From: Vibrio ulleungensis
GTDB taxonomy: Bacteria; Pseudomonadota; Gammaproteobacteria; Enterobacterales; Vibrionaceae
DNA length: 64,000 nt
NCBI RefSeq assembly: GCF_016900875.1
Contig: NZ_JAFEUM010000002.1
Coordinates: 310,001-374,000, forward strand
Direction: 5' to 3'
Shown: one piece after another, positions 43,037-52,170 of the stretch
Position numbering within the stretch: position 1 is the stretch's first letter
Layout of the letters: each line of letters starts with the position of its first letter
Program-made: the position numbers and the translations under genes
The notes under the pieces: model-generated
Databases searched by the model: none
The model's input: only the letters and a program-made list of their open reading frames with translations
Told to the model about the DNA's origin: nothing

Positions 43037-43246
43037 TCACCAGATAACGTACGCACACCCATTAATCGTATCAAATACAACAGACTCTACGGTGACGAAA
43101 TCTGAGTCATATTTAGCCATGTTAATTGGACGTTGGGAAAGGATATATTGCATCGCGTTAACGTCACGCTCTTTCGCGTAGCTGATGAAGGTATTCCCCG
43201 AATCTTCACGTACTCTACCACAGGTTAGACTATCCCCACCAAGACG
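43037..43246 (-). pseudogene. Remnant of a possible ankyrin-repeat protein C-terminus
   Basis: An open minus-strand stretch of 69 codons before a TGA reads GDSLTCGRVREDSGNTF, then ISYAKERDVNAMQYILSQRP. The latter resembles an ankyrin repeat (GNT-x2-x2-A-x4-DV-x4-YLL). It has no plausible start codon or ribosome site, and an in-frame TAA interrupts it on the 5' side. It looks like the tail of a truncated gene; the assignment is tentative. Confidence 0.4.
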
Positions 43247-43299
43247 TTATAGATGAGATTGTTCTTGCTCTAAGAGATTGGTTTGGATACGCGAATTAG
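43210..43299 (+). pseudogene. LysR regulator C-terminal remnant
   Basis: The last 29 codons of a LysR-like gene: the translation VLYHRLDYPHQDVIDEIVLA continues LRDWFGYAN and stops. This parallels the tail of the intact LysR at 41783 (LLYRTDYAYPEVTQ, ALREWFGY). An in-frame TGA lies seven codons upstream and the rest of the gene is missing, so it is a fragment from duplication or deletion. Confidence 0.6.
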
Positions 43300-43431
43300 C
43301 AAAATTAGCGCATATAGGAATATATCGATAGATAGTTTTTTAGCACATGCCTTATCGGCAAGAACTGTATTTTTGCCTATTGATAATAGTTGCGATGAGA
43401 GACATTACAGCGCAACAAAATACAATTTCCA

Positions 43432-44373
43432 CTAACGATCTATTTCACTAGCCTGTTGCAGCAAGAACGCGGTCGACGGATCAATACTTTGAACCAGTTT
43501 CTCAACTTCCATGATCGCATCGATGGACGAGCTTTTCTTACGGTAGCTGAGATACAAAGGTCGCTCTAATTCTAAACTGTGATTGACTCGCACCAACTGG
43601 CCTGACTCGATAAATGGCTTAATGACCGACACGGGTAAGTAAGCGCTGCCGCCCTTCTCTAACATAAAGTCGAGGGCGATTCGGCCTGTCGATGTTCGGA
43701 GGAATGGCGCATTGCTTTGGGCGTGTCTAACCGCGTGCTCTTGTGCAAAGGCTGTTCCCCAGTCGACATAGATATAGCCTTTTTCTAGGGCGCTATCGAC
43801 GTCGCGGGTTTCTGTCGAGACAAACACTAACGGTAAATCGGCGATTTTTTTGCATTCCAGCTCGTCGGCTTTTAGGGGATCAAACGAAAACGCCATATCC
43901 AAGGTACGCTCAATGAGTCCGCGGTTCATCTGCTCTCTGCTAAGTACTTCTGCATTAAACCCGTACCCTTGAAAGGCGTCGGTGACCACACTCAAACAGT
44001 TTTGCAGGTACGCATCCCAAATATTGGGAGTACCTGCAATGGTCAGTTGCAGCGCTTTGGAGCTTTCCAAAGAGAGTTCATATTTTGCTTGTTGCAGAGT
44101 TTTCACCATCACTTCCGCATACGCTATCAGCCTTTCACCGGACGAGGTGAGCTTGATATTGTTACGGTCACGGGTAAACAGCACGGTGCCAAAAAAGCTC
44201 TCGAGCTGTTTAATTCGAGCGCTCACTGCCGCTTGGGTAATGTGTAAGTTTTCGGCCGCTCGGCCAAAATGTCTGACACGAGCGACTTCTAAAAAGGTGC
44301 TTAATACTCTTACGTCCACTGTATGCTCTTTTTTCTTTGAGTGTGTGCGATGCACGGTTTGACCATTAGACAT
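43432..44373 (-). CDS. LysR-family regulator, HdfR-like
   Basis: A 313-aa LTTR. VDVRVLSTFLEVARVRHFGR, AAENLHITQAAVSARIKQLE and LFTRDRNNIKLTSSGE closely resemble E. coli HdfR, a repressor of the flagellar master operon and regulator of glutamate synthase. Homologues begin at the GTG/V19 position (44319), which has a GAG-type ribosome site, so the first 18 residues may not be translated. It starts 4 bp after the mgtE stop and probably shares its transcript. Confidence 0.82.
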   Translation of the reverse strand: MSNGQTVHRTHSKKKEHTVDVRVLSTFLEVARVRHFGRAAENLHITQAAVSARIKQLESFFGTVLFTRDRNNIKLTSSGERLIAYAEVMVKTLQQAKYELSLESSKALQLTIAGTPNIWDAYLQNCLSVVTDAFQGYGFNAEVLSREQMNRGLIERTLDMAFSFDPLKADELECKKIADLPLVFVSTETRDVDSALEKGYIYVDWGTAFAQEHAVRHAQSNAPFLRTSTGRIALDFMLEKGGSAYLPVSVIKPFIESGQLVRVNHSLELERPLYLSYRKKSSSIDAIMEVEKLVQSIDPSTAFLLQQASEIDR

Positions 44374-44377
44374 AAAT

Positions 44378-45721
44378 TTACACCAAAAAAACAGCGCCTA
44401 AGCTTAAAAACACCAGAAAACCAACCACATCTGTAACCGTCGTTAACACAACCGAGCCTGCTACTGCAGGGTCGATGTTAAATTTTTTAAGAGTAAAAGG
44501 GATTAACGTTCCAGATAGAGCAGCAGCCAAGCTATTTACCGCAATGGCACAACCAATAATGAGCCCTAGCCCAATGGAGCCAAAAACAGCATACACAATG
44601 GCGCCTATTACCGAGCCCATCACTAGGCCATTCATCGCCGCAATCTTTAACTCTTTTTGCACCAGCATTTTTAAGTTGCTTTGATGCAAGTGGTTAAGCG
44701 CAATACCTCGAATAGCAACGGCCAAGGTTTGGCTGCCCGCAATGCCGCCCATACTCGCCACCACCGGCATTAATATCGCCAGTGCAACAACTTGCTCGAC
44801 AACGCCTTCAAAGATCCCAATAACCGCCGACGCAACAAACGCGGTGAGCAGATTAATCACCAGCCACAAGCCACGCAAACGCGCCGCGACTTTTAACGGA
44901 GTGAACAAGTCCTCTTCGCTCTTACCGCTTTCTTGCACCACAGCTTGTAACCCAAGCTCACGCAGGCTAAGCGCGATAGTCGTCATAGACAATACGCCCA
45001 TTACTTTTCCAGAGGTCAGCACCGGAAACCATACTTGGCTACCGTCAATCGACACCTGTTTGCTTATCTCATCTAAGTCGTGAGTATCTTCAAGCAGCGG
45101 TGACGCCACTGCTAGGTGTTTAAGCTTGGTGGTATCGTCTTGCAATAAAAGCGTGTTGGGATCAACCGTGCCAACAATGCCCGTCATGTCGCGAACAATG
45201 ATCACTTTCACCGGGCTGTCGATGCGTTTGAGCAGTTCATTTCGAATTCGGCCAACACTGTTCTTGGCATTGGCCATCAAAAAACAGGGCTCGGCATAAC
45301 GGCCTACTTTATCGTCGGAGTATGACAAAGCCTGCTGAATATGCGCTGCAGTCTCTGAGCTTTGGGTAAGCAAAAACTCGTCGACAAACTCACTTGGCAA
45401 GAAATCCGCAAAGGCAATGACATCCGATTCACTAATACAGGCTAGACGCTCATTCGCTCGCTCAGCAGACAGACTGGCGTGAATGTGACGTGCCGTTTCG
45501 TACTGCAATAAATTGAGGACCGACCAATACTGGCTAACCGGGATCGTTTCAATAATGGCAAGTCGAATGGGTACTGTCACCGATTCGAGCACATTGGCGA
45601 TATCTGCGGCGCTGCGACTGGCCAGTAAACTCAAGTCTTCACTGGTCTCGCTCAGTTCGATGATTTCAGCTAGCAGTTCTGGGCGAGTCTCGATGTCGTG
45701 TGGTTGAATATTGTCGGTCAT
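44378..45721 (-). CDS. mgtE: Magnesium transporter MgtE
   Basis: A 447-aa MgtE-family Mg2+ channel. The N-terminal MgtE_N superhelical domain (1-130) is followed by two CBS domains (about 140-260; VIIVRDMTGIVGTVD, GKVMGVLSMTTIALS) that sense Mg2+ and by five membrane helices (from LRGLWLVINLLTAF; PVVASMGGIAGSQTLAV and the Asp of DPAVAGSVVLTTVTDVVGF line the pore). The gene follows the RimB-like gene by 19 bp. Confidence 0.9.
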   Translation of the reverse strand: MTDNIQPHDIETRPELLAEIIELSETSEDLSLLASRSAADIANVLESVTVPIRLAIIETIPVSQYWSVLNLLQYETARHIHASLSAERANERLACISESDVIAFADFLPSEFVDEFLLTQSSETAAHIQQALSYSDDKVGRYAEPCFLMANAKNSVGRIRNELLKRIDSPVKVIIVRDMTGIVGTVDPNTLLLQDDTTKLKHLAVASPLLEDTHDLDEISKQVSIDGSQVWFPVLTSGKVMGVLSMTTIALSLRELGLQAVVQESGKSEEDLFTPLKVAARLRGLWLVINLLTAFVASAVIGIFEGVVEQVVALAILMPVVASMGGIAGSQTLAVAIRGIALNHLHQSNLKMLVQKELKIAAMNGLVMGSVIGAIVYAVFGSIGLGLIIGCAIAVNSLAAALSGTLIPFTLKKFNIDPAVAGSVVLTTVTDVVGFLVFLSLGAVFLV

Positions 45722-45740
45722 TGCAATAGTCCCTAGGTAT

Positions 45741-46184
45741 TCACATTGTCTGTGGTGGATCGTCTTCTAACGTAAATGCGCGGCTCGGATCGACATACAC
45801 GCGATCCCCCATGCCTTCTCTGCCAAGTAGCATGAGATAACTCATCTCCTGCCTGTTAGTTAGGGTAATTTCTATGGGCCACTGCTGCCCACCCAAGGCA
45901 AACGCGGTTTGTATTACGTAGCGCTGCTCTGTCACGCCGTTTGAGGACTTAATCTTCCGAGAGTCCACAACAGGCGCCGAGCATTGCACGGTTTTATCCA
46001 AATTGTAGATGTCAGGATGGAGGTCAAACTCGACAAACAACTTGCCCTTTATGCGAAAGCGTCGAATGTTGTCAACATGCAACGAGGAGGTTTTTGCCCC
46101 CGTATCAACACGAACTTCTAAGTCAGCAATGCCTAAGTCCGGCAGCTGACAAAGCTCTAGATTACCTATGATCATTCTATCCAT
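45741..46184 (-). CDS. RimB-like ATP-dependent zinc protease (retropepsin-like)
   Basis: A 147-aa protein of the RimB/DUF ATP-dependent zinc protease family with a retropepsin-like core: VRVDTGAKTSSLHVDNI carries the catalytic Asp-Thr-Gly, and YLMLLGREGM is the conserved C-terminal strand. In Pseudomonas, RimB acts with RimK in modification of ribosomal protein S6, trimming or controlling glutamate tails. Here rimK lies two genes upstream in the same operon, which supports that role. GGAG precedes the ATG. Confidence 0.82.
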   Translation of the reverse strand: MDRMIIGNLELCQLPDLGIADLEVRVDTGAKTSSLHVDNIRRFRIKGKLFVEFDLHPDIYNLDKTVQCSAPVVDSRKIKSSNGVTEQRYVIQTAFALGGQQWPIEITLTNRQEMSYLMLLGREGMGDRVYVDPSRAFTLEDDPPQTM

Positions 46185-46193
46185 CGCCTCTCC

Positions 46194-47204
46194 TTACTGT
46201 GCGACGAGCGTGTCGTTTAATCGCTCAATATGCTCAGCCACATCATCTTCATCTTTTCCAAAATAGGCGATGTGGAACATGGCATCCCCTTCTTGAACCA
46301 AGGGAATGTTTTGCTTACCAATCACAATGCCCGAACGGGTAGACACCACCTGCTGAATTAGCTCACCCAAAGGGGAATTAATTTGTGCCAGAATCTGCCC
46401 TTTTTCCACCTGTTCACCAAGCTTTGCAAACTCATTAAACACGCCACTTGCGGTCGCTCGGATCCACTCACTTTTGTTGGCAACAAACGGGTCAATCTTG
46501 CGTTTGCTTAGGCGCTTTTTGGTCAGCAGTCCTAACGTGGTCAACACATTCTTTACCCCTTTAACTCCAGCTTGCAGCGACAACTCATCAAAGCGCAAGG
46601 CTTCACCAGCTTCGTACAGCAATATTCGAGTGTCATTTTGTGTTGCCGCTTCGCGTAAAGAACCATCCCTTAATACTGAGTTTAGAAGCACCGGCACGCC
46701 AAAGGCTCTTGCCAGTTCCAGTGTCTCTGTATCACTCAAATCGGCTCGAATTTGAGGGAAATTGGAGCGGTGGATCGCACCAGTATGCAAATCGATTCCA
46801 TACTGGCAGTGACTCACGATGTTCTTCATAAAAGTGTGCGCCAATCGCGCCGCTAGTGACCCTTTTCCAGAGCCTGGAAAACAGCGATTCAGATCTCTGC
46901 GATCGGGTAAGTAGCGGCTTTGATTTAACACGCCATACACGTTCACCATAGGAACAAGAATGAGCGTGCCACGGATCACTTTTAGCTCAGAGGCGATAAG
47001 CCTGCGAATAATTTCAATGCCATTCAATTCATCACCATGAATCGCTGCGCTCACAAACACCGTTGGCCCATCGCGACGAGCTCGCTGAACGTGTACAGGA
47101 ATAGAAAACTCTGTATCGGTGTACAGTTTAGCCACAGGAATATCTATCTGCAGTTTTTGCCCTGGCAATACCTCAGTTCCAGCAATTACCAATGGTTTTG
47201 CCAT
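46194..47204 (-). CDS. Succinylglutamate desuccinylase/aspartoacylase-family deacylase
   Basis: A 336-aa M14-like zinc amidohydrolase. AAIHGDELNGIEIIRRL gives the first His and Glu ligands, RDLNRCFPGSGKGS the substrate-binding Arg/Asn, and GIDLHTGAIHRSNFPQ the third His. The C-terminal beta domain (about 240-336) is lipoyl-like (VEKGQILAQINSPLGE). Its ATG overlaps the rimK stop codon (TAATG). The location between rimK and the RimB-like protease suggests action on a glutamylated or acylated amino-acid product. Not AstE itself by context. Confidence 0.82.
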   Translation of the reverse strand: MAKPLVIAGTEVLPGQKLQIDIPVAKLYTDTEFSIPVHVQRARRDGPTVFVSAAIHGDELNGIEIIRRLIASELKVIRGTLILVPMVNVYGVLNQSRYLPDRRDLNRCFPGSGKGSLAARLAHTFMKNIVSHCQYGIDLHTGAIHRSNFPQIRADLSDTETLELARAFGVPVLLNSVLRDGSLREAATQNDTRILLYEAGEALRFDELSLQAGVKGVKNVLTTLGLLTKKRLSKRKIDPFVANKSEWIRATASGVFNEFAKLGEQVEKGQILAQINSPLGELIQQVVSTRSGIVIGKQNIPLVQEGDAMFHIAYFGKDEDDVAEHIERLNDTLVAQ

Positions 47205-48109
47205 TAGCCTCTACCTCGTGTTTTGGTGGCGTTTGGTTTTGCGTTTTTTTCGATAAAGTCGAAAATAACGCCCGCCACATCTTTTTCTGTTGCCAGCTCA
47301 ATGCCTTCCAGACCAGGTGAAGAGTTCACTTCCATGACTACCGGCCCGCGATTAGAGCGCAAGATATCGACGCCACAAACGTTCAATCCCATCGCTTTTG
47401 CGGCATTTACAGCCGTTAAGCGCTCTTCTTTAGACAGCTTAACCAGTTCAGCGCTGCCGCCGCGGTGTAAGTTCGAGCGAAACTCGCCTTCACCCGCTTG
47501 ACGCTTCATTGCGGCAATCACACGGTTGCCCACCACAAAGCAGCGAATATCGGCCCCACCCGCCTCAGCAATAAATTCTTGCACCAAGATGTTGGCTTTT
47601 AGCCCCATAAAGGCTTCAATCACGCTTTCTGCTGCCTTGTTGGTTTCGGCCAGCACCACACCGATCCCTTGCGTTCCTTCTAGTAACTTGATCACCAACG
47701 GTGCGCCGCCGACATTTTTAATCAAGTCTTGGATTTTGTCGGGTTTGCTCGCAAAGCCTGTACGCGGCAGGCCGATCCCTTTACGAGAGAGCAGCTGCAA
47801 CGAACGCAACTTGTCGCGAGAGCGGCTGATGGCTATCGACTCGTTAACGCAGAACGTTCCCATCATTTCAAACTGTCGCACCACCGCAGTGCCATAAAAG
47901 GTAATCGAAGAACCAATCCGTGGGATCACAGCGTCATATTTAGGCAATTCCTGTCCGTTATAGCGCAGGTTGGGGTTGCTGCTAGTGATATCCATATAAC
48001 AGTGCAATGTATCGATGATATCGACTTGGTGGCCTCTTAATTCACCGGCTTCTTTTAAGCGGCGAGTTGAGTACAAAGATTCATTTCTAGATAAAATTGC
48101 GATGCGCAT
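47204..48109 (-). CDS. rimK: RimK, ribosomal protein S6 glutamate ligase
   Basis: A 301-aa ATP-grasp ligase that adds glutamate residues to the C-terminus of ribosomal protein S6. N-terminal [23 protein letters not shown]-grasp motifs [30 protein letters not shown] and [15 protein letters not shown] (metal-binding Asn/Glu). The length equals E. coli RimK. The ATG at 48109 was chosen over the longer frame. It is the first gene of a five-gene leftward operon (rimK, deacylase, rimB-like, mgtE, LysR). Confidence 0.9.
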   Translation of the reverse strand: MRIAILSRNESLYSTRRLKEAGELRGHQVDIIDTLHCYMDITSSNPNLRYNGQELPKYDAVIPRIGSSITFYGTAVVRQFEMMGTFCVNESIAISRSRDKLRSLQLLSRKGIGLPRTGFASKPDKIQDLIKNVGGAPLVIKLLEGTQGIGVVLAETNKAAESVIEAFMGLKANILVQEFIAEAGGADIRCFVVGNRVIAAMKRQAGEGEFRSNLHRGGSAELVKLSKEERLTAVNAAKAMGLNVCGVDILRSNRGPVVMEVNSSPGLEGIELATEKDVAGVIFDFIEKNAKPNATKTRGRG

Positions 48110-48482
48110 GATTGTGTCCAAATGGAGGTTACGGGTTAATTTGAGGCGAATTTATCCGTCAATCTTTGAACAATAAAGTAAAAGATATTTATCCTAACGA
48201 TAGAAATTTTTATCGTTCAAAAAGCTTCTGTTTTTTGATGAGAACGCCGTAAAGCCATTGCGGCAGCAATCGTCTTAAATCAACAAAAATAAAACATATA
48301 ACAATAGGTTACACTGAACCCACCAAATTCAAGCACACATCTATAATGGCCATTCCCCCTGTAAATTTGGGCAAACTTGCTTGTACAAAATATTTTTGTC
48401 TTAATGAACAAATAGTTTTGTTGGTGCTATGTTGAAACGTTTGCTATTTAGGCCATATCAACTCACTTTTACCTTTGTATAA
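48110..48482. other. Divergent gap between rimK and the small MscS gene
   Basis: A 373-bp AT-rich region without genes. It contains one inverted repeat, AACGATA-N8-TATCGTT (48196-48202, 48211-48217), 87 bp upstream of the rimK start. This may be an operator for rimK. Otherwise nothing was recognised. Confidence 0.5.
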
Positions 48483-49079
48483 ATGGATAAAATGATTAAC
48501 TCACTATTAGAAAGTCAGCTGCTAAAACAAGTATTGATTGGTGTGATTTTGGTTGGTATATACTTGCTGATCAAAAAAATCGCTCACAACAAGCTCTCTT
48601 CTTTGGCAGACAAAAAGCGTGTTTCTTTGCCGCGAAAGCAATTTATCCTAAAGTCATTTAACATCGCTGCATTTTTGATGTTTGCGTCTATATTGACCAT
48701 TTTATTGGGTATCGGTTTTGGCGATATATCGCTGTTTTTGTCGTCGATATTTGCGGTTCTAGGGGTCGCGCTGTTTGCTCAATGGTCGATATTGAGTAAC
48801 TTAACCGCCAGTATTTTAATTTTCTTTGCTTTTCCATATCGCATTGGCGACAAAATTCAGGTGATTGAAAAAGACGCAGACATCACAGGTCGGATAGTCA
48901 ATATCACTATGTTTCATGTGCTAATCAAACACAGTACTGGTGACGTGATCAGCTATCCAAATAATTTGCTCCTACAAAAAGGCGTCGTGAAGCTAAGCCA
49001 TGGTGATAGCAGTGCTGTAATGACTAAGCCCGCCGAACAGGCGAAAGAAAAACACCCCTCTCAACCTGAGCCTAAATAG
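48483..49079 (+). CDS. Small MscS-domain mechanosensitive channel
   Basis: A 198-aa membrane protein with three hydrophobic segments (about 15-32, 55-80, 85-115) and a truncated MscS beta domain (FAFPYRIGDKIQVIEKDADITGR; SYPNNLLLQKGVV). It lacks the full C-terminal alpha/beta domain of MscS, and its tail is hydrophilic and rich in Lys, Pro and Glu. Members of this short subfamily are common but their conductance is untested. Confidence 0.8.
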   Translation: MDKMINSLLESQLLKQVLIGVILVGIYLLIKKIAHNKLSSLADKKRVSLPRKQFILKSFNIAAFLMFASILTILLGIGFGDISLFLSSIFAVLGVALFAQWSILSNLTASILIFFAFPYRIGDKIQVIEKDADITGRIVNITMFHVLIKHSTGDVISYPNNLLLQKGVVKLSHGDSSAVMTKPAEQAKEKHPSQPEPK

Positions 49080-49202
49080 CTGCAAGTTTTCTCAAATAGA
49101 TTGCCCATAAGTCTATGTTCATAACATGAGTGAAGATAACACGTGGGCAATTGTCTAATTAGGCTTATAATGGTCGTTGTACGTTATTAAACTGAGTTAA
49201 CC

Positions 49203-49610
49203 ATGCAAGATAAAAGCCTCGAAGAGCAGCAAAACAACCCATTACACGGTGTGGGGTTAGAGCAAGTGATTACTGAACTTGTGGATCACTACGGATGGGA
49301 TATTTTGGATACCGCAATGCGGTTCAACTGTTTTCACATGAACCCGTCCATTGCCAGTAGCGTTAAATATCTGAAAAAGACGGAATGGGCACGGGAAAAG
49401 CTAGAACGCTTTTATCTGTCTCGCTACAAACGCATGCCAAAGCCAACACCAGAAGAGATGGAAACACCCGCAAGGCAACGAACGTTTGCCGTAGGTGTGA
49501 CGCCAAGAGAGCCAATGGTGTTAACCGTAGACTCTATTTTGGACTCGCAAGCAAAAGCAGCCTCCACCTATAAAGCGAAGAAGGCACAAAATAGAAAGCC
49601 GCGTCGCTAA
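49203..49610 (+). CDS. VF530 family DNA-binding protein
   Basis: A 135-aa protein of the VF530 (DUF2132) family. NNPLHGVGLEQVITELVDHYGW and KYLKKTEWAREKLERFYL are the family core; a basic C-terminal extension of about 50 residues (KAKKAQNRKPRR) follows. The family is named after a Vibrio fischeri protein with DNA-binding potential but an undefined role. Monocistronic with a strong terminator. Confidence 0.85.
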   Translation: MQDKSLEEQQNNPLHGVGLEQVITELVDHYGWDILDTAMRFNCFHMNPSIASSVKYLKKTEWAREKLERFYLSRYKRMPKPTPEEMETPARQRTFAVGVTPREPMVLTVDSILDSQAKAASTYKAKKAQNRKPRR

Positions 49611-49652
49611 CAATACGCACGATTAACCACGCCTTGTAAGGCAATGCTTTAA

Positions 49653-49688
49653 AAAAAATGCCCCATCCTAGGATGGGGCATTTTTGTT
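49653..49688 (+). terminator. Bidirectional Rho-independent terminator
   Basis: The stem AAAATGCCCCATCC / GGATGGGGCATTTT with a TA dinucleotide in the loop is flanked by A8 and T5. It lies between the VF530 gene and the end of the convergent phn operon and should work for both. Confidence 0.92.
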
Positions 49689-49722
49689 GTAGTTACCGCT
49701 ATTGTGAAAAGTTTGCTAAGCG

Positions 49723-50523
49723 CTATATCAACGCGTGTCGAACTCTTGCCGATACCCACTCTGACACCACAACAGTCGCCAGTATTGCGCAGCAAATAAC
49801 CGCTACCTGTGGCCACGCCAATACGGCCATCGACTCTTCGAGTTTTAAGCCAATGCCGCCCGCACCAACGAGCCCAAGTACGGTCGATTCTCGGATATTG
49901 ATGTCCCATCGAAACAGCGATGTACCAATGAAGTTAGGCAATACCTGAGGCCAAACAGCGTAGTTTAGTATCTGCATCTCACCCGCCCCTGTCGCTCTAA
50001 CCGCATTAACTTGCAAAGGGTTCACTTCCTCGATTGCTTCATACAACAACTTAGCCACAAAACCTATCGAGCGAAGCGCAATCGCAATGATGCCCGCCAG
50101 CAATCCAGGACCCAAAATCGCCACTAACAACAATGCCCAAATGATCGAATTAATCGAGCGACTCGCCGCAATAATAAACAGCGCAATGGGTCTTAGTATG
50201 TATTGGTTAGGGGTGGTGTTTCTTGCGGCCAAAAATGCTATTGGAAACGCAATCGCCACACCCAGCGCGGTGCCCATTGTCGCTATATTGATAGTGTCCC
50301 ATAGTGCGCCCCATATTTGATCAAGATAAGACCAACGCGGTGGCCACATTCTGCTGCCGATGTCGGCCATTTGATTGGGCGCGTCGGTAACAAAATACCA
50401 CAATGTGTCTTGGTTCATTTGTTGCCAGCAAAAGACACACAAAACAACAAACAAAAACCACAGCGTGAATTGGAACAGCGATTGCTGCTGGGAGTGTTTA
50501 CTCCATTGAGTTGGGTACTTCAT
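49723..50523 (-). CDS. phnE: Phosphonate-type ABC transporter permease (PhnE-like, second)
   Basis: A 266-aa permease with about six hydrophobic segments and the EAA loop (AVRATGAGEMQILNYAVWPQ). Features such as DINIRESTVLGLVGAGGIG are hallmarks of PhnE/PtxC proteins. It begins at the base after the stop codon of the first phnE (TAAATG). Two permease genes in tandem are common in phosphonate or phosphite transporters. It is the last gene of the operon. Confidence 0.88.
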   Translation of the reverse strand: MKYPTQWSKHSQQQSLFQFTLWFLFVVLCVFCWQQMNQDTLWYFVTDAPNQMADIGSRMWPPRWSYLDQIWGALWDTINIATMGTALGVAIAFPIAFLAARNTTPNQYILRPIALFIIAASRSINSIIWALLLVAILGPGLLAGIIAIALRSIGFVAKLLYEAIEEVNPLQVNAVRATGAGEMQILNYAVWPQVLPNFIGTSLFRWDINIRESTVLGLVGAGGIGLKLEESMAVLAWPQVAVICCAILATVVVSEWVSARVRHALI

Positions 50524-51345
50524 TTATCTCACTCTTTGTCTAATCAGCGTAGACGTGTATTCCGCCAACATCACAATCGCGATGATGATAAGTAATATAG
50601 CTGCTGCTGTGTTGTACTCGTAACGATCCATTGCGGTGTTCAGTGTTGCGCCAATACCACCAGCACCCACAATGCCAATTACCGCTGACTCGCGAAAGTT
50701 AATATCGAATCGGTACAGACACAGTCCTAATAGACGCGGCATCACCTGCGGCTGTATGGCATAGTTAATGCGCTGTAACCAACTGGCTCCTGTCGCTGTC
50801 ATTGCGGCCAATGGCGCGGGATCCAGTGACTCTATTTCTTCAGCAAACAGTTTTGCCAAAAATCCGATGGTGGCGAAGGTGAGCGTGACAAACCCGGCAA
50901 AGGTGCCAAAGCCAAACAGAGCCACACAAAATATGGCGATGATGATCTCTTGCATACTACGCGCGACGGCAATAAAGGCGCGGCAGACTACATAGACTGG
51001 CTTAGGCGCCAAATTTTTGGACGCCCCTAATGCGAATGGGACCGACAAAACAATGCCGAACACCGTTGCGCAGAGTGTCATGGTGAGGCTTTCTATCAAT
51101 CCTTTGACTATGTTGTCCCAGCGACTGCCAAAATCAGGGTTAAGAAACCCAGCCACAAACTTCAATCCGCGCTCAGAGCCTGCAATGATGCGCTCGATGT
51201 TGATCTCGATGGAATTAAACGCCACATACAGATACAGCGCAATCAACACCATCAAGCCATGTCGAACCCAAGGGTTCGAAATCATAGGCGGACGTCGCCA
51301 GTGTGTCCCATAGCTGGATACAGGGCTAGAAGCCGAAGAACTCAT
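50524..51345 (-). CDS. phnE: Phosphonate-type ABC transporter permease (PhnE-like, first)
   Basis: A 273-aa permease, about 40% similar by eye to the second one; [17 protein letters not shown] is the EAA loop and [19 protein letters not shown] the family signature. It overlaps the ATPase gene by 4 bp. The N-terminus carries a cytoplasmic stretch before the first helix ([17 protein letters not shown]). Confidence 0.88.
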   Translation of the reverse strand: MSSSASSPVSSYGTHWRRPPMISNPWVRHGLMVLIALYLYVAFNSIEINIERIIAGSERGLKFVAGFLNPDFGSRWDNIVKGLIESLTMTLCATVFGIVLSVPFALGASKNLAPKPVYVVCRAFIAVARSMQEIIIAIFCVALFGFGTFAGFVTLTFATIGFLAKLFAEEIESLDPAPLAAMTATGASWLQRINYAIQPQVMPRLLGLCLYRFDINFRESAVIGIVGAGGIGATLNTAMDRYEYNTAAAILLIIIAIVMLAEYTSTLIRQRVR

Positions 51346-52157
51346 ACCGCTGGCTCCAACACTAACCCAAAGTTAGGCGTTGGAGGCTCTGGTGCTGCCT
51401 CATCGCTTGACCAGTCCTCTTCGCCATAGATACGCGTCAATTGATCTTCATTCAATTGCTCGGGCGTGCCATCAAAGACCACTTCGCCCGCTTTAAGACC
51501 CACAATCCTGTCCACAAAGCGTTTTGCCAAATTCACATCATGAATGTTAATAATGGCAGGCAGTTGCTGCTCTTGGCAGATGTCTGAAATGAGGCGCATT
51601 ATTTGTCTTGCAGTTTTTGGATCCAGTGCCGCGGTAGGCTCGTCAATGAGCAGTAAAGAAGGCTGCTGTGACAACGCTCGCGCAATACCAACGCGTTGCC
51701 TTTGACCACCAGAGAGCGCGTCCGCACGTTTATTGACGTGCTCTGACAAGCCCACACGGTCAAGCAGCGCATAAGCACGTTGAATATCACTTCCAGGAAA
51801 GCGGCGCATTAGACTGCGCAAGAAAGGCACATAACCGAGTCGGCCCGAGAGGACATTCTCCATCACCGTCAGCCGTTCAATGAGCGCGTACTCTTGAAAA
51901 ATCATCCCGATTTGGCGACGGCTCTGCTTAAGTGACGAACGGTTAAGGCCCACCAAATTGACACCTTGAAAGTTCACTTCACCAGACGTTGGCTCAGTCA
52001 GTCGGTTAATACAACGGATCAGTGTTGATTTACCGGCCCCAGAGGGACCGATAAGACCAATCACTTCACCCGCTTCGACGTTTAAGGTGACATTGGTTAG
52101 CGCTTTATCGTCTGCGCTGTAGTGCTTGGTCAAACCTTTAATGCTTAGTGCGGACAT
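51342..52157 (-). CDS. phnC: Phosphonate-type ABC transporter ATP-binding protein
   Basis: A 271-aa ABC ATPase. Walker [18 protein letters not shown], signature [15 protein letters not shown] and Walker [15 protein letters not shown] are intact, and [18 protein letters not shown] is typical of PhnC. The C-terminus has an extra acidic/proline tail ([14 protein letters not shown]). It sits between the binding protein and permease genes. Confidence 0.9.
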   Translation of the reverse strand: MSALSIKGLTKHYSADDKALTNVTLNVEAGEVIGLIGPSGAGKSTLIRCINRLTEPTSGEVNFQGVNLVGLNRSSLKQSRRQIGMIFQEYALIERLTVMENVLSGRLGYVPFLRSLMRRFPGSDIQRAYALLDRVGLSEHVNKRADALSGGQRQRVGIARALSQQPSLLLIDEPTAALDPKTARQIMRLISDICQEQQLPAIINIHDVNLAKRFVDRIVGLKAGEVVFDGTPEQLNEDQLTRIYGEEDWSSDEAAPEPPTPNFGLVLEPAV

Positions 52158-52170
52158 AATGATCTCTCTA

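Larger units (their letters stand above)
42695..43431. other. Decayed region with gene remnants and inverted repeats
   Basis: These 737 bp have no intact gene. They hold an inverted repeat TAAACAGT/ACTGTTTA (42795-42830), a strong hairpin CAATGCTTGGC-N7-GCCAAGCATTG (42952-42980), a minus-strand ankyrin-like remnant and a plus-strand LysR C-terminal remnant. The open frames of 70-109 codons inside are not convincing as proteins. Confidence 0.55.

Noticed and set aside
42852..43181. 109-codon plus-strand open frame
   Set aside because: It crosses a hairpin and the ankyrin-like remnant, and shows no ribosome site or motif. The region looks decayed.
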